A program made the position numbers and the translations under genes. A model generated the notes under the pieces. It was not told where the DNA came from, made no database searches, and worked only from the letters and a program-made list of their open reading frames with translations. From Segniliparus rugosus ATCC BAA-974 (GTDB taxonomy: Bacteria; Actinomycetota; Actinomycetes; Mycobacteriales; Mycobacteriaceae), in the NCBI RefSeq assembly GCF_000185725.2, contig NZ_KI391954.1, positions 1,336,185 to 1,400,184 of the forward strand: 64,000 nt of DNA, in the 5' to 3' direction. Positions 10,542 through 19,707 of the stretch are shown piece by piece; the first letter of the stretch is position 1; every line of letters starts with the position of its first letter.

Positions 10542-10909
10542 GTGACCCGATGCGGCCAGGCCTGCGCGGCGGAGGAAGGGCTCGGCCCGAAGTCGTGGGA
10601 CCGCCGAAGCTGCCCGCGCAGCGCGGCACCCGAGCGATGCGCGACCGGTCTCCGGAGATTCTGCGCCGTCGCCGGATCGCCGCCGTGCTCCTCCTCGTCG
10701 GCACGCTGCTGATCACAGGGAGCGTGGTCTTCTTCTGGTGGGGCGGCGACGAGCCGCCGCCGAAGCCCCCGCCCCGGACTTCGCCGGCCCGCCCGGCCCG
10801 CAGCTGGTGTTCCACGTCGCCTCGGGCGAAGGCAATGCGATCATCGGGGAGCACTTGGTCGCGCGGAATGTGGTCAAGAGCAAAGAGGCGTTCCTCGACG
10901 CGGGGCTGA
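10538..10909 (+). CDS. mltG: MltG N-terminal part, separated by a one-base frameshift
   Basis: The frame beginning with ATG at 10538, overlapping the ruvX stop by 4 bases, encodes a basic cytoplasmic tail and the transmembrane helix VLLLVGTLLITGSVVFFWWGG, as expected at the N-terminus of MltG. After about codon 76 the family reading moves to another frame. Only 10538 to about 10770 is meaningful; the rest to 10909 is out-of-frame sequence. Adding one C to the C5 run at 10766-10770 joins this part to the catalytic part and gives a 422-residue protein, a normal length for actinobacterial MltG. Confidence 0.8.
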   Translation: MSDPMRPGLRGGGRARPEVVGPPKLPAQRGTRAMRDRSPEILRRRRIAAVLLLVGTLLITGSVVFFWWGGDEPPPKPPPRTSPARPARSWCSTSPRAKAMRSSGSTWSRGMWSRAKRRSSTRG

Positions 10910-11805
10910 CTTCCATCAACCCCGGCTACTACGTGCTCCCGACGAAGATCCCCGCCGCGCTCGCCCTCTCCAAGCTCACCGAGCGCGGGAAGAAAGAGGT
11001 CGTCGGCTATCTCAGCGTCCCCGGCTCGCGCGCGCTGGACGGGACGATCACCACCACCGGCAAACGCACTCCGGCGATCTATGACATCATCGCCGAGGCC
11101 AGCTGCGTGCGGTTGAACGGCGAGGAGCATTGCGTCTCGGCCAGCGATCTGCGCTCGACCGCGCAGAACGCGACGCTCGACGAGCTCGGGGTGCCGAACT
11201 GGGCGAAAAAAGAAGTCGCGGGCTTCCCCGAAGGCGTGCCCCGCGACCGCAGGCTGGAAGGTCTGATCGTCGGCGACATGAACTTCGACCCGCAGGCCGA
11301 CCCGTTGACGATCCTGCGCTACTTGATCGAGAGCACGGCGGCGCAATACGAGGAGCTGGGCCTGCTCGACGGCGCGAAGTCGTTGGGCTGGACCCCGTAC
11401 CAGACGCTCGTCGGCGCTTCGCTGATCGAACGCGAGGTCGTCTTCCCCGAGGATCTGCCGAAGGTCGCCCGAGTGATGCTCAACCGGCTCGCCGCGAACC
11501 AGCCGCTGCAGTTCGACTCCACGATCAACTACGTGCTGGACAAGCAGGAGGTGGGGACGAGCGACGACGACCGGCGCAACCCCACGCTGTGGAACACGTA
11601 CGTCCGTCCCGGCCTCACCCCCTCGCCGATCTGTTCGCCGAGCTACGCCGCGATCAAAGCGATGATCAAACCTGCCGATGGCAAGTGGATGTACTTCGTG
11701 ACGGTGGACGACAAGGGCACGACGCTGTTCAGCGACACCTACGAGGAGCACCTGAAGAATGTGGAGACCGCGAAGGCGAACGGCTTCATTCCGCACGAGA
11801 ACTAA
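10738..11805 (+). CDS. mltG: Endolytic murein transglycosylase MltG, catalytic part (frameshifted gene)
   Basis: This frame carries the periplasmic region of MltG (YceG-like). It includes a LysM-like segment (FHVASGEGNAIIGEHLV), then QTLVGASLIEREV with the catalytic Glu, RVMLNRLAANQPLQFDST, and the family C-terminus MYFVTVDDKGTTLFSDTYEEH. MltG cuts nascent peptidoglycan strands and sets glycan length. The ATG at 10738 is probably not a natural start, because its first codons read through the transmembrane region in the wrong frame. The true start is most likely 10538 with one base missing near 10766-10770. In relatives aroE usually follows; here it does not. Confidence 0.9.
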   Translation: MGRRRAAAEAPAPDFAGPPGPQLVFHVASGEGNAIIGEHLVARNVVKSKEAFLDAGLTSINPGYYVLPTKIPAALALSKLTERGKKEVVGYLSVPGSRALDGTITTTGKRTPAIYDIIAEASCVRLNGEEHCVSASDLRSTAQNATLDELGVPNWAKKEVAGFPEGVPRDRRLEGLIVGDMNFDPQADPLTILRYLIESTAAQYEELGLLDGAKSLGWTPYQTLVGASLIEREVVFPEDLPKVARVMLNRLAANQPLQFDSTINYVLDKQEVGTSDDDRRNPTLWNTYVRPGLTPSPICSPSYAAIKAMIKPADGKWMYFVTVDDKGTTLFSDTYEEHLKNVETAKANGFIPHEN

Positions 11806-11807
11806 GG

Positions 11808-11830
11808 CCGAGGCCGGGGGCGAACCTCGG
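11808..11830 (+). terminator. Possible hairpin after mltG
   Basis: CCGAGG at 11808-11813 pairs with CCTCGG at 11825-11830 across an 11-base loop, starting 2 bases after the mltG stop. There is no T-tract, as is common for actinobacterial terminators, so assignment is tentative. Confidence 0.35.
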
Positions 11831-11932
11831 AGGTTGTTGGTCAGGCTGTGGCGATCTCAACCAGAACCTGTCTGGATCCCCGTCAACAGGGCTGACACCA
11901 CTGCAGGACCATAGCAACCTCGCGCCTGCCGC

Positions 11933-13186
11933 TCAGTCGGGGTTGGTGGTGTAGTGCTGGCCGGTGGGTGATGTCCATGTGACGGCGCCGTCGGGGTTTT
12001 GTTTGTCTCGCCATCGTCCATGGGTTTTAGCTTGGTGGTGGTGTTTGCAGAGTCGTTTTATGTTTTGGGGGACGGTTTGTCCGCCTGATGCTGGGTTGTG
12101 GTGGTTGAAGGGGTGCGTATGGTCGAGTTCGGTTCTCGCTCGGCGATAACAGCCTGGGAAGCGACAGTGTTTGTCGCGGGCGTTGACGTGGGTCTCAACA
12201 GCTGAAGTCGGTTTGTAGAGGTCCGACGCGGTGGTGAAGCGGATGTTCTTCGACGCTTTGGCCATCGCTCTGGCTAAGTCGGGGTCGATGGGGGCTCCGG
12301 CGAGCCAAGCGGGCAGATCGGAGAGGTTGGCGAGGACGGCGAGGTCCACGACGAGTTCGACGGGTTTGGCCTGGGGCGCGGGTCGTTGCGCCGCCTTGCA
12401 GGTGTCGCGTCCGCATTCGCAGGCGAGGTGGCCTTCCCCGTGGCCGGCGAGGGCGGCGAGCGCGTCGCTCCGGCGGGTCCACATGGCGCGGGGATCCCCA
12501 GGGCAGACGGTCCTTGCGGCGGCGTCGAGCTTGTCTTTCACCATCGCGGCTTCCATGAGGGGCATGGCGCCCCAGATTTTCGCCATGCCGTCGCCAATGG
12601 GTTTGAAGAACAAGCCTCGCTCGGCGTGGGCCTTCTGGCGGCGTTGTTTCGTCCATTCGGAGTCCCAGCGGATGTATTGGGCCTCGATCAACCCTTGGAT
12701 CTTCGATTGGGAGCACAAACGCCAACGCGGAGCGCGCTCCGCGAGCCAGACGTCGAGCTTCTCCCGCCACCCCGCGGGAGCGGACTCCAACGACTTGCCC
12801 ACCAAACGGGCGACCTTCGCGGTGACCTCCCCGGCGGCGAGCCTCGCGCCCAACTCCGGGTAATGCTCGGTCATGTCCTCCGCGAACGACAACACGCCCT
12901 TCGCCTCCCTGGACGAGACACCGAGCGCCGGGGCGAGTTCGAGGATCGCCGCCTCACGAGCCGAAAAGGTGAAGATCCCCTTCCCCAAGACCTTCTCCTC
13001 CTCGGCCTTCCGCCGGGCGATCCGCTCCGCCGCGTCCGCCACCAACGCCGCCTTGCGGGCCAGCAGCACCGCGTCCAGGCGCTCCACTTCCCGCAACGCC
13101 GCATGCACGTCCTTCATATCCGCACACGCGTCCGGCCGGAGGCTGGAAAACAACTCCTCCGCAGCGACTCCCACAGTCCCGCTCAT
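11933..13186 (-). CDS. DUF222 / HNH endonuclease domain protein (13E12-like family)
   Basis: A 417-residue protein with an N-terminal DUF222 helical region and a C-terminal HNH motif: CRFPGCYRRARTELDHTHPF followed by CKHHHQAKTHG. This family is multi-copy in actinobacteria and includes the 13E12 REP proteins of M. tuberculosis. Function is unsettled, with nuclease and possible mobility roles proposed. TAGAGT ends 7 bases upstream of the ATG, supporting a leaderless start at 13186. The 3' third is visibly more T-rich than its neighbours. It sits after mltG, where aroE is usually found, suggesting insertion or rearrangement. Confidence 0.9.
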   Translation of the reverse strand: MSGTVGVAAEELFSSLRPDACADMKDVHAALREVERLDAVLLARKAALVADAAERIARRKAEEEKVLGKGIFTFSAREAAILELAPALGVSSREAKGVLSFAEDMTEHYPELGARLAAGEVTAKVARLVGKSLESAPAGWREKLDVWLAERAPRWRLCSQSKIQGLIEAQYIRWDSEWTKQRRQKAHAERGLFFKPIGDGMAKIWGAMPLMEAAMVKDKLDAAARTVCPGDPRAMWTRRSDALAALAGHGEGHLACECGRDTCKAAQRPAPQAKPVELVVDLAVLANLSDLPAWLAGAPIDPDLARAMAKASKNIRFTTASDLYKPTSAVETHVNARDKHCRFPGCYRRARTELDHTHPFNHHNPASGGQTVPQNIKRLCKHHHQAKTHGRWRDKQNPDGAVTWTSPTGQHYTTNPD

Positions 13187-13266
13187 ACATTCGACTCTAC
13201 CAGAAAGTGTGTTACATCACAAGAGAAAACCAGATGCTTTTTCACCGACGTGATCGAGCATACGGG

Positions 13267-14208
13267 CTATTGCTGTGCGAGCGTGCCCGCGAACTCCCAC
13301 GTCCGCAGTCGCGCTTCGGCACCGCCGAGTTGCAGCCCTTGCGTGAGGACGACCTCCGTGGCCCCCGCATCGAAAAGCCGCCGCACGCCACGCGCCAACG
13401 CGGCCTCGTCGCCGATCAACGCGAGGTCCACCGGATGCCCCACGCCTTCCCGCTCGACCACAGCCCGATACGAGGGGAGCGTCAGATAGAAGTCGAAGAT
13501 CGAAGCCGCCCGCCCCCGGACCTCCTCCGCGTCGTCCGTCAAGACCGCCGCGACCAATGCGATCACGCGAGGCGCAGGCCGTCCCGCCTGTTCCGCCGCG
13601 GCTCGGATCGTCGGCGCGATGAACGACTCGATGGTGCGCGGCCCGGTCAAAAACGTCACCGTCCCATCCGCAAGCTCGCCGGTCGCCCGCAACACCTGCG
13701 GCCCGAGAGCCGCGACCACCACCGAAGGCCCCGGCTGCGAGCCGGGCAGTTCCAGCGTCCATTCCCCAGAGCGCGCGGTCAGCGTCTCTCCCTCGAACCG
13801 CGCCGCCCCGGTGCGTTCGATCTCCGCGAGCACCTGCAGATACTCCCGCAAATGCGCGATCGGCTTCGCCGGGCTCGACCCGAACTGCTCACGCAGCAGG
13901 TCCGCGCCGCCGAGCCCCAGCCCCAGGCTGAACCGGCCGCCGGTTGCCGCCTGCGCGACCCTGGCCTGTCCGGAGACGACCAGCGGATGACGGGGGTGCA
14001 GCGGCGTCACGGCGGTGCCGACGGCGAGCTCTGGAACGCTCGCGCCGACGACCGCCGCGAGCGTGATGGCGTCGTAGCTCAGAGTCTGGCCGAGCCAGAG
14101 CGAGCCGAGGCCGAAGGCCTGCGCCCGGCTCGCGAGATGGGTCGCGTCCTCGACCGCGTTCCCGTCCGGGGCGAGTTCGAAATGGTTGAGCGCCACGCCG
14201 AGAGTCAT
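13267..14208 (-). CDS. LLM class F420-dependent oxidoreductase
   Basis: The 313-residue protein is a bacterial-luciferase-like TIM barrel. Recognisable segments are AFGLGSLWLGQTLSYDAIT, VGTAVTPLHPRHPLVV, GRFSLGLGLGG, VVVAALGPQVLRATGE and DGTVTFLTGPRTIESFIAP, typical of mycobacterial TIGR03564-like F420 enzymes. It presumably transfers hydride between F420 and an unidentified substrate. A longer frame exists upstream, but it is antisense to the hemL 5' region. The ATG at 14208 is supported by TACCCT ending 6 bases before it. It is divergent from hemL, 82 bases away. Confidence 0.88.
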   Translation of the reverse strand: MTLGVALNHFELAPDGNAVEDATHLASRAQAFGLGSLWLGQTLSYDAITLAAVVGASVPELAVGTAVTPLHPRHPLVVSGQARVAQAATGGRFSLGLGLGGADLLREQFGSSPAKPIAHLREYLQVLAEIERTGAARFEGETLTARSGEWTLELPGSQPGPSVVVAALGPQVLRATGELADGTVTFLTGPRTIESFIAPTIRAAAEQAGRPAPRVIALVAAVLTDDAEEVRGRAASIFDFYLTLPSYRAVVEREGVGHPVDLALIGDEAALARGVRRLFDAGATEVVLTQGLQLGGAEARLRTWEFAGTLAQQ

Positions 14209-14214
14209 GCCGCC

Positions 14215-14283
14215 AGGGTAGTGAGATCCTCGGCCCAGGCGGGAGCCTCGCGTCCGCTGCCTCGGACCCGATTGCGATACTGT
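14215..14283. promoter_or_regulatory. Divergent leaderless promoters, oxidoreductase and hemL
   Basis: On the minus strand TACCCT (14215-14220) ends 6 bases before the oxidoreductase ATG. On the plus strand TACTGT (14278-14283) ends 7 bases before the hemL GTG. Neither gene has a Shine-Dalgarno sequence, so both transcripts probably begin at the start codon. No clear operator is visible between them. Confidence 0.55.
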
Positions 14284-14290
14284 TGCTTCT

Positions 14291-15640
14291 GTGACCACCG
14301 CGCCCGAACCCGCCGCAATACCCGCCTCGCAGACCGCGTTCGAGCGAGCGAGCCGGGCCATCCCAGGCGGGGTGAGCTCGCCGGTTCGGGCGTTCGGCGC
14401 GGTGGGCGGCACACCTCGCTTCATCGCGAAGGCGCAGGGCCCTTGGCTGGTCGATGTGGACGGGCTCCGGTATTTCGATCTGGTGTGTTCTTGGGGGCCG
14501 ATGCTGCACGGCCACGCGCATCCCGAAATCGTGGCGGCGGTGGCCCAGGCGGCCAGCAGAGGGCTTTCCTTCGGAGCCCCCACCGAAGGGGAGGCCGAGC
14601 TGGCCGAGGAGATCATCGCCCGAGTCGCGGGGTCTGGAGTCGAGCAGCTGCGCCTGGTCACCTCCGGCACCGAGGCGACGATGAGCGCGATCCGCCTCGC
14701 CCGCGCGCACACCGGACGCGCCAAGATCGTCAAGTTTTTCGGCTGCTACCACGGGCACTCGGACGCGCTGCTCGTCGCGGCGGGCTCCGGGGCGCTGACG
14801 TTCGGCACGCCGTCCTCCCCAGGGGTGACCCCTGGGGCCGCCGCGGACACGCTCGTCTTGCCCTACAACGACGCGCGCGCCCTCGTCGAGCTGTTCGCCG
14901 AGCGGGGGAACGAGATCGCCGCGGTCATCACCGAGGCGGCTCCGGGCAACATGGGCGTGGTCGCGCCCACGCCCGAGTTCCAAAAAGCGCTGGCCGAAGC
15001 GCCGCGCGCCCATGGGGCCCTGCTCATCTCGGACGAGGTGATGACCGGCTTCCGGGTCAGCAGGGCCGGTTGGCACGGGCTGTGCTCCAAAGCCGGCGGG
15101 CTTGGCGGCGTTCCGGCGGACCTCGTGACCTTCGGCAAAGTCATGGGCGGCGGCCTGCCCGCCGCCGCGTTCGGCGGCCGCGCCGAGATCATGGCACAGC
15201 TCGCGCCCGCAGGGCCGGTGTACCAGGCGGGCACGCTCGCGGGCAACCCGCTCGCCACGGCGGCGGGCCTCGCGTCGCTGCGCCTCGCCGACGATGCGGC
15301 CTACGCGCGGCTGGACTCCGCCGCGGAGGAAATCATCGGCATGGTCGTCAAGGAGTTCGCCTCGGTCGGGCTGCCGGTCGCCATCGGCAGGGCGGGGAAC
15401 CTGTTCTCCGTGTTCTTCTCCGACGCCCCGCCGAACGACTACGACGCGGTCCGAAAGACCGAGACCTGGCGCTACCCGGCCTTCTTCCACGCCATGCTCG
15501 AGAACGGCGTGCACCTGCCGCCGAGCGCCTACGAGGCGTGGTTCGTCTCGACCGCGATCACCGACGAGGCGCTGGACGTGTTCGCGAAAGCCCTCCCCGC
15601 AGCGGCCCGAGCCGCCGACAAGGCCTCGGCGGAGCGATAG
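14291..15640 (+). CDS. hemL: Glutamate-1-semialdehyde 2,1-aminomutase
   Basis: Full-length 449-residue class III PLP enzyme making 5-aminolevulinate in the C5 heme pathway. The N-terminus has [19 protein letters not shown], the PLP region has [14 protein letters not shown] and [10 protein letters not shown], and the Schiff-base lysine is Lys283 in [18 protein letters not shown]. The GTG at 14291 is chosen for the -10 hexamer 7 bases upstream. It opens the cluster that runs through a phosphatase, thioredoxin-like protein, CcdA and ResB to CcsB, pairing heme supply with cytochrome c maturation as in mycobacteria. Confidence 0.97.
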   Translation: MTTAPEPAAIPASQTAFERASRAIPGGVSSPVRAFGAVGGTPRFIAKAQGPWLVDVDGLRYFDLVCSWGPMLHGHAHPEIVAAVAQAASRGLSFGAPTEGEAELAEEIIARVAGSGVEQLRLVTSGTEATMSAIRLARAHTGRAKIVKFFGCYHGHSDALLVAAGSGALTFGTPSSPGVTPGAAADTLVLPYNDARALVELFAERGNEIAAVITEAAPGNMGVVAPTPEFQKALAEAPRAHGALLISDEVMTGFRVSRAGWHGLCSKAGGLGGVPADLVTFGKVMGGGLPAAAFGGRAEIMAQLAPAGPVYQAGTLAGNPLATAAGLASLRLADDAAYARLDSAAEEIIGMVVKEFASVGLPVAIGRAGNLFSVFFSDAPPNDYDAVRKTETWRYPAFFHAMLENGVHLPPSAYEAWFVSTAITDEALDVFAKALPAAARAADKASAER

Positions 15641-15689
15641 GCCGCCGCGTGCGCGCCGCAATGCTCGTCGATGTCGTGGACGAGCTCGG

Positions 15690-15712
15690 AGCCCTCTAGA
15701 CTGCCTAGGGCT
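15690..15712. promoter_or_regulatory. Inverted repeat before the phosphatase gene
   Basis: AGCCCT at 15690-15695 pairs with AGGGCT at 15707-15712 around a centre containing two CTAG tetramers. It lies between hemL and the next gene, so it may be a hemL terminator or a secondary promoter element. Confidence 0.3.
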
Positions 15713-15733
15713 ACAGGATCGTAAGGAGACCAG

Positions 15734-16366
15734 ATGACCCAGACCGGCGACGAGCAGATCGTCCGCACGACCGTCCACGTCATGCGCCACGGCGAGGTGC
15801 ACAACCCCACCGGAGTGCTCTACGGCAGACTGCCGGGCTTCGCGCTCTCCGAGCGCGGCCAGCGTCAGGCGAAGAAGGTGGCCGAGCATCTGACCGGCAA
15901 GGACATCAAGCGGCTTGTCGTCTCCCCGCTGCAGCGCGCGCAGGAGACCGCCAAGCCCATCTCCGAGGCGCTCGGCCTCGAGATCGAGACCGAGGACGAG
16001 CTGATCGAGGCGGGCAACGTCTTCGAGGGCACCAACTTCGCCGAGGGCAAGGGCGTGCTGCTCAAGCCGCAGCACTGGTGGAAGCTGCGCAACCCGTTCA
16101 AGCCATCCTGGGGCGAGCCGTACACCGAGATCCGCGACCGGATGGTCCGCGTGGCGACCTCCGTGCGCGACAGCGTCCGGGGCCACGAGGCGGTCATCGT
16201 CAGCCACCAGCTGCCGGTGTACACGCTGCGCCTGCACTACGAGGGCAAGGGCTTCTTCCACGACCCGCGCAAGCGCGAGTGCGACCTCGCGTCGATCACG
16301 AGCATCGTCTTCGAGGGCGACGCGGTCGCGGAGATCAAATACAGCGAGCCCAGCGCGGGGATATGA
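15734..16366 (+). CDS. Histidine phosphatase family protein (phosphoglycerate mutase-like)
   Basis: A 210-residue protein of the branch-2 histidine phosphatase type: the RHGE motif with catalytic His19, the substrate-loop region TGVLYGRLPGFALSERG, VVSPLQRAQETAKPI, and the second His in VIVSHQLPVYTLRLH. An AAGGAGA ribosome site precedes the ATG. It occupies the place of Rv0525 between hemL and the thioredoxin-like gene. The physiological substrate is unknown; location suggests involvement with heme or cytochrome c maturation but does not prove it. The stop overlaps the next start by 4 bases (ATGA). Confidence 0.9.
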   Translation: MTQTGDEQIVRTTVHVMRHGEVHNPTGVLYGRLPGFALSERGQRQAKKVAEHLTGKDIKRLVVSPLQRAQETAKPISEALGLEIETEDELIEAGNVFEGTNFAEGKGVLLKPQHWWKLRNPFKPSWGEPYTEIRDRMVRVATSVRDSVRGHEAVIVSHQLPVYTLRLHYEGKGFFHDPRKRECDLASITSIVFEGDAVAEIKYSEPSAGI

Positions 16367-16974
16367 CCCGGCTCAGGGCGAGAACACGGCGCGGACGCGC
16401 GGGCGGGCCGCTCGCCGCGCTCGGCTGCGCGCTGCTCGCGCTGGCCAGCGCGGGGTGCGTGGTGCGCCAGCCCTCCCCGAACGGGATCTTCTCCCCGGAC
16501 GGGAAGCCGGAGCACTGGTACGACCCCGGCCGCCGGCCCACCCTCACCGGGGCGATCGCCGGGCCCGACTTGCTGACCGACGCGCGCATCTCCCTCGACG
16601 ACCCGCAGTTCGCCGGGAAAGTCGTGGTGATCAACACCTGGGGGAGCTGGTGCGGGCCGTGCCGGGGCGAGACCCCCGCGCTTGAGGCCACCTACCAGGC
16701 GACGAAGGAGAAGGGCGTGGCCTTCCTCGGCATCGACCTGAGAGAAGACTCCAGGGACAGCGCCAAAGACTACGTGCTCGACCGCAAAGTCTCCTACCCG
16801 TCGATCTACGATCCGGCGGGGCGGTCGCTGCTGCCGCTCTCCTCGCAGGTCTCCACCAGCGCGGTGCCCACGACGGTCGTGCTCGACCGCTCGCACGCGG
16901 TCGCGCTGGTGCACATCGGGGCCGTGACCCAGACGTCGCTCGAGCCCTTGATCCTGAAAGTCGTCGCGGAATGA
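16363..16974 (+). CDS. TlpA/ResA-like thiol-disulfide lipoprotein
   Basis: A 203-residue protein with a basic N-terminus, a hydrophobic signal and a lipobox (ALASAGC), followed by a thioredoxin fold with WCGPC (Cys97 and Cys100) and the cis-proline segment SAVPTTVVLD. ResA/TlpA proteins reduce the CXXCH motif of apocytochrome c outside the membrane so heme can be attached. The gene overlaps its neighbours by 4 bases at both ends and directly precedes ccdA, which would supply its electrons. It corresponds in position to Rv0526. Confidence 0.93.
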   Translation: MTRLRARTRRGRAGGPLAALGCALLALASAGCVVRQPSPNGIFSPDGKPEHWYDPGRRPTLTGAIAGPDLLTDARISLDDPQFAGKVVVINTWGSWCGPCRGETPALEATYQATKEKGVAFLGIDLREDSRDSAKDYVLDRKVSYPSIYDPAGRSLLPLSSQVSTSAVPTTVVLDRSHAVALVHIGAVTQTSLEPLILKVVAE

Positions 16975-17750
16975 GCCTCGGCGCGACCTTCGAACAGGCG
17001 GCGGCCTCGGGGCCGATCCTGCTGGCCTTGGGCGCGTGCGCGCTCGCCGGGCTGGTCTCGTTCGCCTCGCCCTGCGTCCTGCCCTTGGTCCCCGGCTACG
17101 TGTCCTACCTCGCGGGCCTGGTCGGGGCGAGCGTGGACGACTCGGGTCCGCGCGGCGCGGGCGCGAAAGGGCGGGCCGCCCTCGGCGCGGGGCTGTTCGT
17201 CCTCGGCTTCAGCGTGGTCTTCCTCCTGGAGACGGCGCTGGTCTTCGGCGTCGCCGACCAATTCGTCCAGCACAGGGAAACGCTCTCCCGGATCGGCGGC
17301 GCGGTGACGATCCTCCTCGCCCTGGTCTTCCTCGGCTGGCCCCCGGTCTTGGGCAAAGAAGCCCGCCTCGCCCCTCGCCCGGTGGCCCACCTCGGCGGGG
17401 CTCCGCTGCTCGGAGCCGTTTTCGCCCTCGGCTGGACCCCTTGCGTCGGCCCGACCCTCGGCGTCGTGGTCTCCTCCGCCCTCGCGACCGGCGGGGTGGA
17501 CGCCGCGAGAGGGGCCGGGCTCGTGCTCGCCTACTGCCTCGGCCTCGGCGTGCCGTTCCTCCTGGTTGCGATCGGCTCCGCCACCATGGCCAGCGCCACC
17601 GCCTGGCTGCGCGAGCACGCGCGCGCGGTGCGGATCGTCGGCGCGGCGGCCATGGCGCTCATCGGCGTGCTGCTGCTCACCGGGCAATGGGACGCCCTGG
17701 TCGGGCAGCTGCGTTCTGCGCTTGGCGGGGAGTACGTCTCGCCGATATGA
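16971..17750 (+). CDS. ccdA: Cytochrome c biogenesis membrane protein CcdA
   Basis: A 259-residue polytopic protein of the CcdA/DsbD transmembrane family with six or so hydrophobic segments. The two redox cysteines sit in FASPCVLPLVPGYVSYLAGL near residue 33 and GWTPCVGPTLGVVVSSAL near residue 158. CcdA carries reducing power from cytoplasmic thioredoxin to the extracytoplasmic ResA-type protein encoded just upstream. ATGA overlaps join it to both neighbours, so the whole block is one transcription and translation unit. Confidence 0.95.
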   Translation: MSLGATFEQAAASGPILLALGACALAGLVSFASPCVLPLVPGYVSYLAGLVGASVDDSGPRGAGAKGRAALGAGLFVLGFSVVFLLETALVFGVADQFVQHRETLSRIGGAVTILLALVFLGWPPVLGKEARLAPRPVAHLGGAPLLGAVFALGWTPCVGPTLGVVVSSALATGGVDAARGAGLVLAYCLGLGVPFLLVAIGSATMASATAWLREHARAVRIVGAAAMALIGVLLLTGQWDALVGQLRSALGGEYVSPI

Positions 17751-19311
17751 CCCCGCTCGCCTTCCTCCGCGCCAGCTGGCGCTCGCTGACCAGCATGCGG
17801 ACCGCCCTCGTGCTCCTGTTCCTCCTCGCCGTTGCCGCCGTGCCGGGGGCGATCTTGCCGCAAAAAGACCTCAACATCGGCAAGGTCGACCGCTGGATCC
17901 ACGACCACCCCAAGATCGGCCCGTGGCTGGACAAGTGCATGTTCTTCGAGATCTTCATCTCGCCGTGGTTCACCGCGATCTACGCGCTGCTCTTCGTCTC
18001 CCTGGTGGGCTGCCTCGTCCCTCGGCTGGTCGAGCAGTCCAAGCAGCTGCGCGCCCCGCTGACCAAGACCCCGCGCAACCTCTCCCGGCTCCCGCACCAC
18101 GCCGCGCTGCGGGCCGCCGGCGCAGAGCTCGCACAGAGGCAGGTGCGCGAGGCGCTGCGCGGCTGGCGGCAGGAGGTCCGCGAGACGGAGGGCGGCTGGG
18201 AGATCTCGGCGGAGCGGGGCTTCGCCCACGAATTCGGCAATCTGCTCTTCCACTTCGCCCTGCTCGGGATCCTCGCCGCCATCGCGCTCGGCAGGCTGTG
18301 GGGCTACGAGGGCACCCGGACCCTGATCGCCGGTCCCGACGAGACCGGTTTCTGCAATACCTCGACGTCGGTCTACGACTCCTTCCGGGGCGGGCTGCTC
18401 GAGGACGGAACCGATCTGGACCCCTTCTGCCTCCAGGCGAAGACCTTCCACGAGAAATTCCTCGCGAACGGCCAGCCGGACGACTACGAGTCGACGGTCG
18501 CCTACCAGCTGCCCGACGACTTCGCGCGCAATAGCTGGCGCGACTACACGCTCAGGGTGAACCATCCGTTGCGGGTCGAGGGGCTGCGGGTCTACCTCAT
18601 GGGCCACGGCTTCGCGCCGACCTTCACGGTCACCTGGCCGGGCGGCCCGAACGGGCAGAGCCGGACCGAGACGGTGCCGTTCATCCCGCAGGACGGGACC
18701 ACTTTCCTCTCCAGCGGCGCGGCCCGCTTCGACCCGCCAGCGGGCATGTGGCCGGACCTCGGGGAGCGGGACCAGCACGGCATTGCGCTCGAAGGGCTCT
18801 TCGCCCCGAGCGCCGGGCTGCACGGGACGCTTTTGACCTCGCTCTCCCCGGAGCTCACCAATCCAGGAGTCGCCATCGACATCTACGAGGGCGACACGGG
18901 CCTGAACTCCGGGCGGCCGCAGTCGGCCACCTCGCTCGACCATCGGCTGATCGAGTCCGGCAAGCTCGTCCGCAAGGCGCGCAGGAACCTCATGCAAGGG
19001 GAGTCCGAAACATTGCCGGACGGCGTCGTGGTCCGGTTCGACGGCGTGCGGCCCTGGGTGTCGCTGCAAGTGTCCAAAGATCCGGCGCAGCTGTGGGTGC
19101 TGCTCTTCGCGGTGACCATGGTGGCGGGCCTGCTCGGCTCCCTCGTCGTGCGCAGACGGCGCGTGTGGGCCAGGTTCGAGTCGGGGAGCTGGAGCTGGGC
19201 GGGCTGGCCCGCACCGACCAGGCGGGCTGGCACGGCGAATTCGAGAAACTGGTCAGGCAGATCGACCAAGGGCTGCGAGAACACACAGCGCGATCAAGCC
19301 CGCGACCTTGA
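17747..19311 (+). CDS. resB: Cytochrome c biogenesis protein ResB (3' frameshift)
   Basis: ResB with its paired CcsB forms the system II heme-transfer machine for c-type cytochromes. Visible features are an N-terminal membrane helix (TALVLLFLLAVAAVPGAILP), FISPWFTAIYALLFVSLVGC, the HEFGNLLFHFALLGILAAIA helix and a large extracytoplasmic domain ending in VLLFAVTMVAGLLGSLVVRR. After VWARFES the family C-terminus GLARTDQAGWHGEFEKLVRQ appears in another frame. Adding one G to the G4 run at 19183-19186 joins them into 521 residues ending at 19311. Without that base the frame runs on to 19759 as unrelated sequence. Confidence 0.9.
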
Positions 19312-19687
19312 CGAGCTCCAACCCCACGTACGCGTAGTGCGCGCGGGAGCGGCTGGCGGCTGCTTCCTCGGGGCGGGCGAGGACCTGCCGGGTGCGCCGG
19401 GCGAGGAACGGACGGACTGCCAGGAGCTGCGCGAGCAGCGCCCCGACGACGAGGCTAGCCCACGCCCAGCGCTCCACGTTCGGACCGCTTGCGGCGAGAC
19501 CGCAGAGGAGCAGCGCCGCCAAGACCAGCTCGACCAGGTTCAACGCGCGGAAGACCAGCCTGCCGATGCCGAGCCCCAACGCCAAGGTGACGCCGGGGGC
19601 GCGGAATTTCAGCGGGGCTTCGAGAAAGGAGACCGCCACCACCATCCCGAGCCAGAACGGAGGCAGGAGCAAGACGGAGCTTTCCAT
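19253..19687 (-). CDS. Conserved four-helix membrane protein of unknown function
   Basis: A 144-residue protein with about four hydrophobic helices, opening MESSVLLLPPFWLGMVVAVS and containing FLEAPLKFRAPGVTLALGLG and ALNLVELVLAALLLCGLAA. I recognise it only as a conserved actinobacterial and proteobacterial membrane protein type without known function. It converges on resB and overlaps its restored 3' end by about 59 bases. It is divergent from ccsB, with an inverted repeat in the intervening 62 bases. Confidence 0.75.
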   Translation of the reverse strand: MESSVLLLPPFWLGMVVAVSFLEAPLKFRAPGVTLALGLGIGRLVFRALNLVELVLAALLLCGLAASGPNVERWAWASLVVGALLAQLLAVRPFLARRTRQVLARPEEAAASRSRAHYAYVGLELVKVAGLIALCVLAALGRSA

Positions 19688-19707
19688 ATCGAACGGCCTT
19701 TCTCTCT

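Noticed and set aside
10738-10800. Using ATG at 10738 as the natural MltG start
   Set aside because: It would delete the membrane anchor and begin with out-of-frame helix sequence; a missing base is a better explanation.
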